From positions 1 to 64,000 of the forward strand of contig CBDBDN010000005.1 in assembly GCA_965203855.1 (NCBI GenBank): 64,000 bases of DNA. The letters run 5' to 3'. Every line of letters starts with the position of its first letter. Within the stretch, counting starts at the first letter, position 1. This stretch comes from Bin87 sp965203855 (GTDB lineage: Bacteria > Chloroflexota > Dehalococcoidia > Lucifugimonadales > UBA3495). The notes under the pieces are model-generated. The model worked only from the letters and a program-made list of their open reading frames with translations. It did no database searches and had not been told where the DNA came from. Both the position numbers and the translations under genes were made by a program. Below are positions 52,554 through 60,676 of this stretch, in pieces.

Positions 52554-53087
52554 CTAAAACTCCCGGTATTCGTACAGCGGATATTCCTTGCGGCCTGGGA
52601 AACCCGCAAACTCCGGGTACAGCAGCAGCGGCGACAAATCGGGATGCCCCTCAAATACCACTCCGAACAGGTCATGGGCTTCCCGCTCGTACCAGTCGGC
52701 CGCCGGCCAGATTGCGGATACCGATGGCAGCGCCGGGGCGTCAAAAGGAACCGTCGTCTTGATGACCAGGGTATGCTCGCGGGCCAGAGATTGCAGAAAG
52801 TACGCCAGCTCAAACCGCTCCTGATAGTCCACGCAAGCCACGCACAGCAGCATCCGGCAGTCCAGTTCGGCGTCATCCCGGCCGGCCCGGCAAGCGTCAA
52901 CGATGTGTTGGGCCGGCACGGACACTTGGGGCAGGTCGCCCACTGCGCCCGCGGTCGGCGTCCACTGCGCCAGCGTCGACATTGCCCGTTCCAGTACGGC
53001 GCGGCGCGGCGGCGACAGCAGCTCTACCGGATCCGGCGGCGGGTCGGCCGGTTCCGCGGCGGCGTTACTGCGGGTTCGCGGCGGCAT
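52554..53087 (-). CDS. nuoC: NADH-quinone oxidoreductase subunit C
   Basis: A 177-residue 30-kDa-type subunit: LVIKTTVPFDAPALPSVSAIWPAADWYEREAHDLFGVVFEGHPDLSPLLLY and the end GRKEYPLYEYREF are diagnostic. The N-terminal 45 residues are a Pro/Ala-rich extension. It overlaps nuoB by 23 bases. Confidence 0.95.
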   Translation of the reverse strand: MPPRTRSNAAAEPADPPPDPVELLSPPRRAVLERAMSTLAQWTPTAGAVGDLPQVSVPAQHIVDACRAGRDDAELDCRMLLCVACVDYQERFELAYFLQSLAREHTLVIKTTVPFDAPALPSVSAIWPAADWYEREAHDLFGVVFEGHPDLSPLLLYPEFAGFPGRKEYPLYEYREF

Positions 53088-53691
53088 CGTCGTTGCCCGC
53101 GCCGGCGTTGGCGTCGGCCATAATCTTTTCTTGCAGCTTCAGGATGCCGTAGAGCAGAGCCTCCGGGCGCGGCGGACAGCCCGGCACATACACATCCACC
53201 GGAATGATATGGTCAACGCCCATCACTACCGAATAGGAACGATAGTAGGGGCCGCCGTTGGTCGCGCAGCTGCCCATCGCAATGACCCACTTGGGTTCCG
53301 GCATCTGTTCGTAGAGCAGCCGGATGGGTTCGGCCATCTTTTTCACCACGGTGCCGGCGACAATCATCACATCCGACTGGCGCGGCGAAGGCCAGGTAAC
53401 CACGCCAAAGCGGTCAAAGTCGTGATGCGCCATATAAGTGGAGATCATCTCAATGGCGCAGCAGGCCAGCCCGAAGCTCAAAGTCCACAACGACGACTTG
53501 CGCGCCATCGCAAAAAGCTGCTCGGTGGTAGCGGTAATGACGCCCGGCACCCGCCCGTCGGCCGCCTGGTTGAGCAAGCTGGGGCCGGGGCGGTTGCCGG
53601 CGCCGAGGATGATCTCGGTGGGTTGGGGCGGCATTGCCAGGGGGGATGGCGGTTCGCCGCCCGGCGGTAGCGGAGTCAATTCCGTTGTCAT
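53065..53691 (-). CDS. nuoB: NADH-quinone oxidoreductase subunit B
   Basis: A 208-residue subunit carrying the last 4Fe-4S cluster (N2): FGLACCAIEMIS, RQSDVMIVAGTVVKKMA, IAMGSCATNGGPYYRSYSVV and PVDVYVPGCPPRPEALLYGIL hold the four cysteines. The N-terminal extension of about 50 residues is Pro/Gly-rich. Confidence 0.97.
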   Translation of the reverse strand: MTTELTPLPPGGEPPSPLAMPPQPTEIILGAGNRPGPSLLNQAADGRVPGVITATTEQLFAMARKSSLWTLSFGLACCAIEMISTYMAHHDFDRFGVVTWPSPRQSDVMIVAGTVVKKMAEPIRLLYEQMPEPKWVIAMGSCATNGGPYYRSYSVVMGVDHIIPVDVYVPGCPPRPEALLYGILKLQEKIMADANAGAGNDDAAANPQ

Positions 53692-53694
53692 TAT

Positions 53695-54069
53695 TTAGTC
53701 TCCCGGTTTTAAATACCGGACGGGGTTTTGAGAGCCTTTTGGCAGGAAGCGCGCCGGAACGGTTTTCCCTACATACTGCGACCAAATGGACTGTTCCGCC
53801 AGAGAACCGTCGAAAGCTTTGCGGTCCGGTATTTCACGGTCGATGCGCCATCGACTAGGGCGATACGCTCCAACGACGCGGTCTTTATCGCGGGCCAGAA
53901 CCAGCTTGTACGAGCCGTCCTGATTCTCAACGCTGGCGAAGCTTATCTTCCAAGCCCGATGAACTGCCTCATAGACGTCCTTGCCATTGGCGAGCTCTCT
54001 GGAAATATAAATGAGTATCAGCGGCTCTCCAACTCTGAATTCAGCCGGGCCGCCCGGCATATCCGTCAT
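53695..54069 (-). CDS. Stand-alone copy of the GIY-YIG nuclease C-terminal domain
   Basis: A 124-residue protein whose ATG overlaps the nuoA stop by four bases (ATGA). EFRVGEPLILIYISREL, YEAVHRAWK, YKLVLA, VVGAYRP, YVGKTVPARFLPKG and PVRY match the second domain of the GIY-YIG protein at 25078 point for point, with the nuclease domain absent. Its role is unknown; close translational coupling shows it is made with complex I. The frame continues open upstream inside nuoA, but that part is not conserved. Confidence 0.7.
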   Translation of the reverse strand: MTDMPGGPAEFRVGEPLILIYISRELANGKDVYEAVHRAWKISFASVENQDGSYKLVLARDKDRVVGAYRPSRWRIDREIPDRKAFDGSLAEQSIWSQYVGKTVPARFLPKGSQNPVRYLKPGD

Positions 54070-54467
54070 TTCTGCCAATCCAGCACCCCCTTGCGCCAGC
54101 CGTAGATGACGGCGAAAAACAGCATTGCCAGGAACAGCAGCATGGCGTAGAACGGTATCGGGTTGCCCGCCGCCTTTTCTTGCAGGAATACCACCGCCCA
54201 CGGGAACAGGAACACCGCTTCCACATCGAAAATCAGGAACAGGATGGCGAAAATGTAGAACCGAATGTTGATGTTGGACCAGGCGAAGGGTGTAGGCGGG
54301 ATGCCGCATTCGTAGGTGCTCAGCTTGACCGCGGAGCGCCGCCGGGCCGCCAGCAGCTGCGAGCCGGCAAACATTGCGCCAATGGCCGCCAGCGCAATGA
54401 CGATGGCAATGGCCACTGCCATCCAGTTGGCGGCGTAGGCGGCGGGGTTAAAGGCTTGCAGTAACAT
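54066..54467 (-). CDS. nuoA: NADH-quinone oxidoreductase subunit A
   Basis: A 133-residue three-helix subunit from the ATG at 54467 (a TTG at 54482 is the alternative): KLSTYECGIPPTPFAWSNINIRFYIFAILFLIFDVEAVFLFPWAVVF is the strongly conserved core with the quinone-site loop. First nuo gene of the operon. It overlaps the DUF2283 gene by 20 bases. Confidence 0.96.
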   Translation of the reverse strand: MLLQAFNPAAYAANWMAVAIAIVIALAAIGAMFAGSQLLAARRRSAVKLSTYECGIPPTPFAWSNINIRFYIFAILFLIFDVEAVFLFPWAVVFLQEKAAGNPIPFYAMLLFLAMLFFAVIYGWRKGVLDWQK

Positions 54468-54882
54468 TATGTTCAGCTTCAACTAGCGGGGCGGGATCGT
54501 CAAGGGTCAGGCTGACCAAGCGTATCGGCGCCGCGTCCGGGGTCTGAAAGCGGGAGAAGTCCTGGAGTTGCTGCTGAACTACCGGCGTCATCACCGCATT
54601 TTCAAATGCGTGCGTGTAGGGGCGGAGAATCTCCACAGGGATGACGCGCTCCGAATCAACGGGCCAATTCGCGAACTGACCCCAGGAGCGGCTTTCGCGG
54701 AGCGGATTATCGGCAATGAACTCACTCAGGTGGTCAATGTCAAAGCCAACCACCTGGTCGTTGCCGTCGAGGTCCGCATTGAGTCCGGCCCGGATTTCGA
54801 GCGTCTTTACGCCGGGCTTTTCCAGGAGCTCGATGTAAAGGCTGTCGGTTTCCGGGTAGTAATGAAGTTTCACCCGCGCCAT
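54448..54882 (-). CDS. DUF2283-like protein heading the nuo operon
   Basis: A 144-residue protein: VKLHYYPETDSLYIELLEKPGVKTLEIRAGLNADLDGNDQVVGFDIDHLSEFI is the DUF2283 pattern (YYPETDSLYIEL ... D-x-D-x-x-x-x-V-V-G-x-x-I-x-x-A). The remaining 70 residues are not recognised. It is the first gene after the predicted promoter and overlaps nuoA, so it is cotranscribed with the complex. DUF2283 proteins are common in gene-dense accessory modules; function unknown. Confidence 0.7.
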   Translation of the reverse strand: MARVKLHYYPETDSLYIELLEKPGVKTLEIRAGLNADLDGNDQVVGFDIDHLSEFIADNPLRESRSWGQFANWPVDSERVIPVEILRPYTHAFENAVMTPVVQQQLQDFSRFQTPDAAPIRLVSLTLDDPAPLVEAEHNVTASL

Positions 54883-54920
54883 CCCCTTGGCAAATCCAAA
54901 ATGTCGCCCCGCAAAGCAGT

Positions 54921-54953
54921 ATTATACTACTCAATTGAACGGACGCCTGTCAA
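54921..54953 (-). promoter_or_regulatory. Candidate nuo operon promoter
   Basis: Minus-strand TATAAT (54926-54921) lies 39 bases before the DUF2283 ATG. TTGACA (54953-54948) is present upstream but the spacing is 21 bases, longer than the usual 17, with a TCAATTGA palindrome in between, which could be a regulator site. Confidence 0.5.
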
Positions 54954-54985
54954 TCATCCAGCCGATCCGCGCAGCGTTTTCAATA

Positions 54986-55105
54986 TAGGTGGCTCAATTT
55001 TTCTCTCGTCATTCACGGTTCCTCAACCGTCATTCCGGCTAGGTGGCTCAATTTTTCTCTCGTCATTCCTGGTCCCTCAACCGTCATTCCGGCGAAAGCC
55101 GGAAT
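54986..55105. repeat. Two 54-bp direct repeats ending in a palindromic repeat
   Basis: Units start TAGGTGGCTCAATTTTTC at 54986 and 55040, each ending with the CCGTCATTCCGGC half-site; the second runs into a complete ATTCCGGC-GAAA-GCCGGAAT palindrome at 55086-55105. The whole 458-base gap up to tenA has no gene. Confidence 0.85.
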
Positions 55106-55340
55106 CTACGCACGCCGATGGACTACGGCTTGCGCCGGAGAGACAGAGCTATAATCCAACTACCTAAAAAGAAACGCCGCCGCTGCCAGCAAACCATAGC
55201 CATCGGCTTGACCGCCGTTGTATCTTTAATGACGCCAACGCTGGACGGCGGCCCGTAGCCGGTATCGCCAAACAACTGATGGCATTCCAATCGGCCGGCC
55301 CGGCCCTGGTTAACTAACCCGGATTTTTCGAGGAGGCGCA

Positions 55341-56009
55341 ATGTCATTTTGCGATGAGATCGAACGCGCATCAGAACCGCAGCGCGCGGCGATGGCGAAC
55401 CATCCCTTTGTTCTGGGCATCGGCGACGGCACTTTGCCTTTGGAGCAGTTCCGGCATTTTATCACCCAGGATTATGTCTATCTGGTGGACTTTGCCCGCT
55501 GCCTAGCGCTGGCTACCGCCAAAGCCCCGGACTTGCCCACCATGTCCTGGTTTGCCCGCTCCGTGGATTACATCCTGAACACGGAGATGGAACTGCACCG
55601 CTCTTACTGCGCCCAGTTCGGCATTACGCCGGACGATCTGGACGCCACCCGGCCGGCGCCGACCTGCTATTCGTACACCAGCTATCTGCTGCGAGTAGCC
55701 CATCAGGGCAGTTTCGGCGAGCTGGCGGCGGCGCTGCTGCCGTGCATCTGGGGCTACTGGCAGGTTGGCAAGCAGCTGGCCGACCGGGGCGCGCCGGCCG
55801 ACGCTCCGCACTATGCGGAATGGATACGGATGTACGCCGGCCCGGAACAGCAGGCGGTAGCCGAGGAAGCCCGCGAGATTTGCGACCGCATCGCCGCCGC
55901 CGCCGGCCCCGCCGAAATCGCAGCGATGCGCGAGGCTTACATTACCTGCACCCGCTACGAGCAGGCGTTCTGGCAAATGGCCTGGACACTGGAGAAATGG
56001 CCGGTGTAG
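55341..56009 (+). CDS. tenA: TenA/thiaminase II family protein
   Basis: A 222-residue helical protein: FRHFITQDYVYLVDFARCLALATAKAPD, the helical core, and the catalytic cysteine Cys135 in AALLPCIWGYWQVGK. TenA releases HMP from degraded thiamin, salvaging the pyrimidine. A GAGGAGG ribosome binding site precedes the ATG. A TATAAT lies at 55150-55155; no TPP riboswitch motif was recognised in the 190-base leader. Confidence 0.93.
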   Translation: MSFCDEIERASEPQRAAMANHPFVLGIGDGTLPLEQFRHFITQDYVYLVDFARCLALATAKAPDLPTMSWFARSVDYILNTEMELHRSYCAQFGITPDDLDATRPAPTCYSYTSYLLRVAHQGSFGELAAALLPCIWGYWQVGKQLADRGAPADAPHYAEWIRMYAGPEQQAVAEEAREICDRIAAAAGPAEIAAMREAYITCTRYEQAFWQMAWTLEKWPV

Positions 56010-56082
56010 GCGCCGGCTTCCGAATATCAATATATCAATCAGGATAACGGCAGGATAACGGCAATAGCGGCGGCGCATCCGC

Positions 56083-56157
56083 TGGTCGGGGTGGGCAGAT
56101 TCGAACTGCCGATCTCCTGCTCCCAAAGCAGGCGCCTTGCCGCTAGGCCACACCCCG
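56083..56157 (-). tRNA. tRNA-Pro (TGG)
   Basis: Minus-strand cloverleaf: acceptor CGGGGTG/CACCCCG, anticodon stem CCTGC/GCAGG around TTTGGGA (anticodon TGG), T-loop GTTCGAATC. Discriminator A followed by an encoded CCA. Confidence 0.92.
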
Positions 56158-56271
56158 ATACAAAGCCGTTTCCCGGTCAAAACCCGGCCCCGGCAAAACC
56201 CGTATGGAGCCGAATACGGAGAAAGACTGCCGCGTGGCGCAATGCCGAAATTGGGCGATGGGCGATACAAG

Positions 56272-56343
56272 TACCCCCGTGGAGATTCGAACTCCAGTCT
56301 CTGGCTCCGGAGGCCAGCACTCTATCCACTGAGCTACGGGGGC
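56272..56343 (-). tRNA. tRNA-Arg (CCG)
   Basis: Minus-strand cloverleaf: acceptor GCCCCCG/CGGGGGT, anticodon stem CTGGC/GCCAG around CTCCGGA (anticodon CCG), T-loop GTTCGAATC. The discriminator is A and no CCA is encoded, unlike the neighbouring tRNA-Pro. The 1-72 pair is G-U. Confidence 0.9.
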
Positions 56344-56394
56344 ACCATAAAGCATACCACATCCGGCGGAGTTAGCCAATACTGCCGCCCCCAA

Positions 56395-56520
56395 CATCGT
56401 CATTCCAGCGCCCCAAAACCGTCATTCCAGCGCACGCCGGAATCTATGGCGGCCGGCTCCACTACCGTAGCAGCAGACTACGACGCCGGATTCCGGCCCA
56501 AGCCGGAATGGCGGTGAGTT
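56395..56520. repeat. Two palindromic repeats with partial half-sites
   Basis: ATTCCAGC-GCAC-GCCGGAAT (56424-56443, one mismatch) and ATTCCGGC-CCAA-GCCGGAAT (56490-56509), plus a GTCATTCCAGCG half-site at 56398. This part of the gap between tRNA-Arg and the E1 alpha gene has no gene. Confidence 0.8.
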
Positions 56521-56577
56521 CAGAAGTGACGGCTCTATCCGAAAAGCAACGCCGCCCCGCATCAACAGCACTCTGCC

Positions 56578-56605
56578 TTGACACTATATCGCCCCATGCT
56601 ACTAT
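56578..56605 (+). promoter_or_regulatory. Promoter for the E1 operon
   Basis: TTGACA (56578-56583), 16-base spacer, TACTAT (56600-56605), about 140 bases upstream of the E1 alpha start. Confidence 0.65.
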
Positions 56606-56744
56606 TGGGCTAACCCGGCCTTGCCCTGCTGCCAGGCCGGCGCATCCGTTTTCACCGGCTTTACTAACCATCCAATCCGGCCGTGGCAGCGCCGCTTCTC
56701 GTCCGCTGCCCGTCCGTCCATTCCTTATTAAGGAGAGCGCCGTT

Positions 56745-57755
56745 ATGGAACTTGACCGCGATACCCTGCTGCGACTTTATCGCACGATGACTACCATCCG
56801 CCATTTTGAGGAACGGGGCGTGCCCGAAACCGGCCAGCGCGGGATGTCCGCCTCCGTCCATTCCTCCGTCGGCCAGGAAGCCGTGCCTACCGGCGTCTGC
56901 GCCCATCTCACCGACGACGACTATATCGGCAGCACCCACCGCGGGCATGGCCACTGCATCGCCAAAGGCGTTGACCCCAAGCTGATGATGGCCGAGCTGT
57001 TCGGACGCAGCGAAGGCCCCAACAAGGGCAAGGGCGGCTCAATGCACATCGCCGATATGAGCAAAGGGATGCTGGGCACTAACGGCATCGTAGCCGGCAG
57101 CGTGCCGCTGGCCGTCGGCGCCGCCCTTACCTCCAAAATCCGCAAGCTGGGCCGGGTAGCCGTGGCCTTTTTCGGCGACGGCGGCGCCAACCAGGGCGTC
57201 CTGCACGAATGTATGAACCTGGCCTCCGTCTGGAAACTGCCCGTCATTTTCTGCTGCGAAAACAACGGCTACGCCGAATCCACGCCGGTTGAGTACGCCC
57301 TTTCCACCGCCAATGTGGCCGACCGCGCGGCGTCCTACGATATGCCGGGCATCCATGTGGACGGCATGGATGTGCTGGCGGTGTACGAAGCCGCCGGCGA
57401 AGCCGTCGCCCGCGCCCGCGCCGGCAATGGCCCCGCCCTGCTGGAAGCCCGCACCTATCGCTACTACGGCCACACCGTCTTTGACAACCCGCTAACCTAC
57501 CGCACCAAAGAGGAGGAGGACCACTGGCGCGCCCGGGATCCCCTGCTTACCTTCCGCAATCACCTGGCCGCCCAAGGCAATGCCATAACCGCTGCGGAGC
57601 TGGACGAAATTGACGCCGAAGCCCGCCAGCTCATCGAGGACGCCGTAGCCTTCGCCGACGCCAGCCCGCTGCCCCAGTCCCACGAAATCTACGAGGACGT
57701 ATATGTGGACTACCCGGTAGCCATGATGCGCCGCGGCGCCAACATGACGGTCTAG
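56745..57755 (+). CDS. Pyruvate/2-oxoacid dehydrogenase E1 component, alpha subunit
   Basis: A 336-residue TPP-dependent E1 alpha: SVGQEAVPTGV, DYIGSTHRGHGHCIAKG, GKGGSMHIADMSKGMLGTNGIVAGSVPLAVGAAL, the TPP motif GDGGANQGVLHECMNLASVWKLPVIFCCENN and ARTYRYYGH. It decarboxylates pyruvate, acetoin or a related 2-oxoacid with its beta partner. AAGGAG lies 9 bases before the ATG. No E2 or E3 gene is seen in the window. The beta subunit is separated from it by three small gene modules. Confidence 0.93.
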   Translation: MELDRDTLLRLYRTMTTIRHFEERGVPETGQRGMSASVHSSVGQEAVPTGVCAHLTDDDYIGSTHRGHGHCIAKGVDPKLMMAELFGRSEGPNKGKGGSMHIADMSKGMLGTNGIVAGSVPLAVGAALTSKIRKLGRVAVAFFGDGGANQGVLHECMNLASVWKLPVIFCCENNGYAESTPVEYALSTANVADRAASYDMPGIHVDGMDVLAVYEAAGEAVARARAGNGPALLEARTYRYYGHTVFDNPLTYRTKEEEDHWRARDPLLTFRNHLAAQGNAITAAELDEIDAEARQLIEDAVAFADASPLPQSHEIYEDVYVDYPVAMMRRGANMTV

Positions 57756-57792
57756 CGGCCGTCGCGCCGCGTTAACTGAGGAGGAACTTGCC

Positions 57793-58062
57793 ATGGCCGG
57801 CCAGCCGGATCTTACCGGCGTTGAAATCTCGGCGCTGGGCAAAATGATTTACCGGAAAAAGATTCGTCCGCTGATGACGGAGGCAGACATCGGCAAGTAT
57901 GTATTCGTTGATATTCACAGCGGCGAATACGAAATCGCCGACCGGGCGATTGACGCCACCGACCGGCTGTACGAAAGGATGCCCGACCACTGCGGCTATC
58001 TGCTGCGCGTCGGATTTTCCGCCCCCTACTTCATCGGCTGGCATGAGGAACCGGAACTGTGA
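57793..58062 (+). CDS. Small protein of protease module, copy 1
   Basis: An 89-residue protein: KMIYRKKIRPLMTEADIGKYVFVDIHSGEYEI, ending RVGFSAPYFIGWHEEPEL. It shares its length and most residues with copies 2 and 3. The short strands and acidic stretch (DIHSGEYEI) suggest a small beta-rich fold. A GAGGAG site precedes it. The stop overlaps the GTG start of the following protease by four bases (GTGA). Function unknown. Confidence 0.65.
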   Translation: MAGQPDLTGVEISALGKMIYRKKIRPLMTEADIGKYVFVDIHSGEYEIADRAIDATDRLYERMPDHCGYLLRVGFSAPYFIGWHEEPEL

Positions 58063-58436
58063 CCAGCGGCAATGTTACATCCACCCGCATACCCCTGATG
58101 CCGATTACCCTACTGGACAGCGCCGGCAACAGCCATACGATGCGCGTCATCCTGGACAGCGGCTTCACCGGAGAACTGCTCCTGCCGCAACGGTATGTGC
58201 GCCGGCTTGGCCTGACGATGGATGAAACAAGCGAAGTCAGGCCGGCCACCGGCGAGTTTGTCCGCAATATACCCACCGGCAGAGTCACCGTACTCCGGCC
58301 AGGCCGCCGGCGCAGCGTGCGCGTACTTCAGCTGGACAGCGAACCCCTCATCGGCATGGAATTCCTCTGGAACCACCGCATCACCATCGACGCCGTCGCC
58401 AACGGCCCCGTAACCGTTGCGCCCTTGCCCGGCTGA
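58059..58436 (+). CDS. Retropepsin-like (clan AA) aspartic protease, copy 1
   Basis: A 125-residue protein with one active-site motif VILDSGFTGELLLP (D-S-G-F-T-G), followed by LIGMEFLWNHRITIDAVANGPVTVAPL, which is the second half typical of bacterial clan AA proteases (GMxxLxxxxxxxD). Such proteins would dimerise to form one active site. GTG start overlapping the small protein's stop. Confidence 0.75.
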   Translation: MTSGNVTSTRIPLMPITLLDSAGNSHTMRVILDSGFTGELLLPQRYVRRLGLTMDETSEVRPATGEFVRNIPTGRVTVLRPGRRRSVRVLQLDSEPLIGMEFLWNHRITIDAVANGPVTVAPLPG

Positions 58437-58465
58437 ACGGATGCAGTCAAGTGGAGGCATTCAAT

Positions 58466-58735
58466 ATGACGCAACCCTACTACACTCTCCAAGAAATGGC
58501 AAAGCGGGGTGAAAAGATTTATCGGGAACGCATCCGCCCCACGCTTACCCAAGCCGACATCGGCAAGTTCGTTCATATTGACCTCAACAGCGGCGATTAC
58601 GAAATTGACGCCGACGACATCTCTGGCGACCTCAAACTGCGCGCCCGCAAACCCGGCTCCCGTTACTACGGCCTGCGGGTCGGTTACACCGCCACCGAAT
58701 TTTTCGACGGCTGCCATGAGGAACCAAAACTGTGA
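58466..58735 (+). CDS. Small protein of protease module, copy 2
   Basis: An 89-residue paralogue (KRGEKIYRERIRPTLTQADIGKFVHIDLNSGDYEI, ending RVGYTATEFFDGCHEEPKL) with GGAGG before the ATG. Intact although its protease partner is broken. Confidence 0.65.
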   Translation: MTQPYYTLQEMAKRGEKIYRERIRPTLTQADIGKFVHIDLNSGDYEIDADDISGDLKLRARKPGSRYYGLRVGYTATEFFDGCHEEPKL

Positions 58736-58882
58736 TTGACGGACGCGTCAGCAGGAGCAATAACGCGTTTTCTGGAATCCGGCGCCCATCCCCTCCTCGG
58801 TATGTCCCTGCTCTGGAATCACCATATCGCCATCGACGCCGTTGCCAACGGCCCCGTAACCCTTGCGCCCTTGCCCATCTGA
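58732..58882 (+). pseudogene. Broken retropepsin-like protease, copy 2
   Basis: After the small protein's stop (GTGA overlap again) only the last 40 residues of a protease remain, in another frame (58763-58882: TRFLESGAHPLLGMSLLWNHHIAIDAVANG and on), matching copies 1 and 3. The N-terminal part with the active-site aspartate is deleted and the frame is shifted. Confidence 0.8.
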
Positions 58883-58897
58883 ACGGAGGCAGCCAAT

Positions 58898-59173
58898 ATG
58901 ACCAATAGGACACGCTCCGACCTTACCGACCCCGCAATCGCCGTCGCCGCCAAGCAAATCTACCAGGATAAAATCCGCCCCCTGATGACCGAGGACGACA
59001 TCGGCAAGTTCGTAATCGTTGATGTGAACAGCGGCGAGTACGAAATTGACGAGGATGCATCGGCAGCCCGCAAAAGGTTGCGCCAGCGCTGCCCCGATTC
59101 CCTCCGTTTCGGTATGCGGGTCGGATATTCCGCCGCCTACTTTTTCGGCTGGCACGAGGAGCCCAAGCTGTGA
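58898..59173 (+). CDS. Small protein of protease module, copy 3
   Basis: A 91-residue paralogue (KQIYQDKIRPLMTEDDIGKFVIVDVNSGEYEIDED, ending RVGYSAAYFFGWHEEPKL) with GGAGG 11 bases before the ATG. Stop overlaps the next GTG start. Confidence 0.65.
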   Translation: MTNRTRSDLTDPAIAVAAKQIYQDKIRPLMTEDDIGKFVIVDVNSGEYEIDEDASAARKRLRQRCPDSLRFGMRVGYSAAYFFGWHEEPKL

Positions 59174-59544
59174 CTACCGGCAACGTAACCAACACCCGCA
59201 AGCCCATAGTGCGGTTGACTATCCTGGACTCCGCCGGGCATCAGCACATCGTGCCGGTTATCGTTGATACCGGTTTTACCGGAGAGCTGGCCCTGCCGCC
59301 CCGCTATGTCAATCGGCTCGGTTTGACCACAGATGATGCAATTCATGGCCGTCCGGTTACCGGAGAATTCATCTCCATACCGGCCGGCGATGCCGTCGTC
59401 ATCTGGCAAAACCGCCGGCGCAGCATAACATTTCTGGAAGTGGACAGCGAACCCCTGCTGGGAATGCTATTCCTCTGGAACCACCACATCGCCATCGACG
59501 CCGTTGCCAACGGCCCCGTAACCCTTACGCCTCTTGGAGGTTGA
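59170..59544 (+). CDS. Retropepsin-like (clan AA) aspartic protease, copy 3
   Basis: A 124-residue intact protease: VIVDTGFTGELALPPRYVNRLGL (D-T-G), LLGMLFLWNHHIAIDAVANGPVTLTPL. GTG start coupled to the small protein. It ends 4 bases before the E1 beta start, so all are in one operon. Confidence 0.75.
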   Translation: MTTGNVTNTRKPIVRLTILDSAGHQHIVPVIVDTGFTGELALPPRYVNRLGLTTDDAIHGRPVTGEFISIPAGDAVVIWQNRRRSITFLEVDSEPLLGMLFLWNHHIAIDAVANGPVTLTPLGG

Positions 59545-59548
59545 AACA

Positions 59549-60640
59549 ATGACCACCGCTATCGCCGCCCCAACCGACGCCCCCGCTGCTGCCGCAGGCC
59601 ACACCATTATGCTGCCCCCGCCGGGCGAAACCCGCACGCTGCAAACCCGCGAAGCTATCAACGAAGCCCTGATCCAGGAAATGCGCCGCGACGATACCGT
59701 CATCATTATGGGCGAGGAAATCGCCGGCGGCGCCGGCCGCGAACACCTCGGCATCGTGGACGCCTGGGGCGGCGCTTTCCGCACCACCCGCGGCCTCATC
59801 CAGGAATTCGGCAACGAGCGCGTCCTGGACACCCCCCTCTCCGAAGCCGCTTTTGTCGGCACCGCCATCGGCGCCGCCTCTACCGGAATGCGCGCCGTCG
59901 CCGAGCTGATGTTCGTTGACTTCATCGGCGTCTGTATGGACCAGCTGCTCAACAACGCCGCCAAGATGCGCTATATGTTCGGCGGACAGGTCAAAGTGCC
60001 TTTCGTGATGCTGACCCGCATCGGCGCCGGCTTCGGCAGCGCCGCCCAGCATTCCGAATCCTTCTACTCCCTGTTCAGCCACATCCCCGGTCTCAAAGGC
60101 GTCTGCCCCTCCGACGCCTACACCGCCAAAGGGCTGCTGCTGTCCGCCATCCGCGACGACGACCCGGTGATTTTCTTTGAGCATAAGGGGCTGTACGGCG
60201 ATACCTGCCCCGTGCCGGAGGAGCCGTACACCATCCCGCTGGGCAAGGCGCGCACCATCCGCCCCGGCGCCGACATCACGCTGGTAGGCATCAGCAAGAT
60301 GACTTGGGTTGCGCTGGAAGCCGCCGAGCAGCTGGCGCAAGAGGGCATCAACGCCGAAGTCATTGACCTGCTCAGCGTTTCCCCCATTGACTACGACCAT
60401 GTGCTGGACTCGGTGCGCCGCACGCATCGCATCGTAGTGGTGGACGAGGACACGCCGGTATGCAGCATATCGTCCGACATCTGCGCCCGCGCCGCCGAGG
60501 AAGCCTTTGACTACCTGGACGCCCCGCCGTCCCGGGTAACGCCGCCGCACACGCCGGTGCCCTACAGCCGCCCGCTGGAAAACCTCTATGTCCCCAATGC
60601 CGACCGGGTAGTCGCCGCCGTCCGCAACTTGATGGCGTAG
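59549..60640 (+). CDS. Pyruvate/2-oxoacid dehydrogenase E1 component, beta subunit
   Basis: A 363-residue E1 beta: REAINEALIQEMRRDDTVIIMGEEIAGGAG, RVLDTPLSEAAFVGTAIGAASTGMRAVAELMFVDFIG, MYMFGGQVKVPFVMLTRIGAG-like region and VIDLLSVSPIDYDHVLDSVRRTHRIVVVDE. It forms the E1 heterotetramer with the alpha subunit. GGAGG precedes the ATG at 59549. Followed by a repeat-filled gap; no E2 follows. Confidence 0.93.
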   Translation: MTTAIAAPTDAPAAAAGHTIMLPPPGETRTLQTREAINEALIQEMRRDDTVIIMGEEIAGGAGREHLGIVDAWGGAFRTTRGLIQEFGNERVLDTPLSEAAFVGTAIGAASTGMRAVAELMFVDFIGVCMDQLLNNAAKMRYMFGGQVKVPFVMLTRIGAGFGSAAQHSESFYSLFSHIPGLKGVCPSDAYTAKGLLLSAIRDDDPVIFFEHKGLYGDTCPVPEEPYTIPLGKARTIRPGADITLVGISKMTWVALEAAEQLAQEGINAEVIDLLSVSPIDYDHVLDSVRRTHRIVVVDEDTPVCSISSDICARAAEEAFDYLDAPPSRVTPPHTPVPYSRPLENLYVPNADRVVAAVRNLMA

Positions 60641-60676
60641 GCACGTCGTCAAAAGACGCCGACAATCCGGCCGCCA

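Noticed and set aside
55130..55340. TPP riboswitch upstream of tenA
   Set aside because: No CTGAGA or ACCTGATC-type conserved segments are present; only a weak CCGCCGT/ACGGCGG stem.
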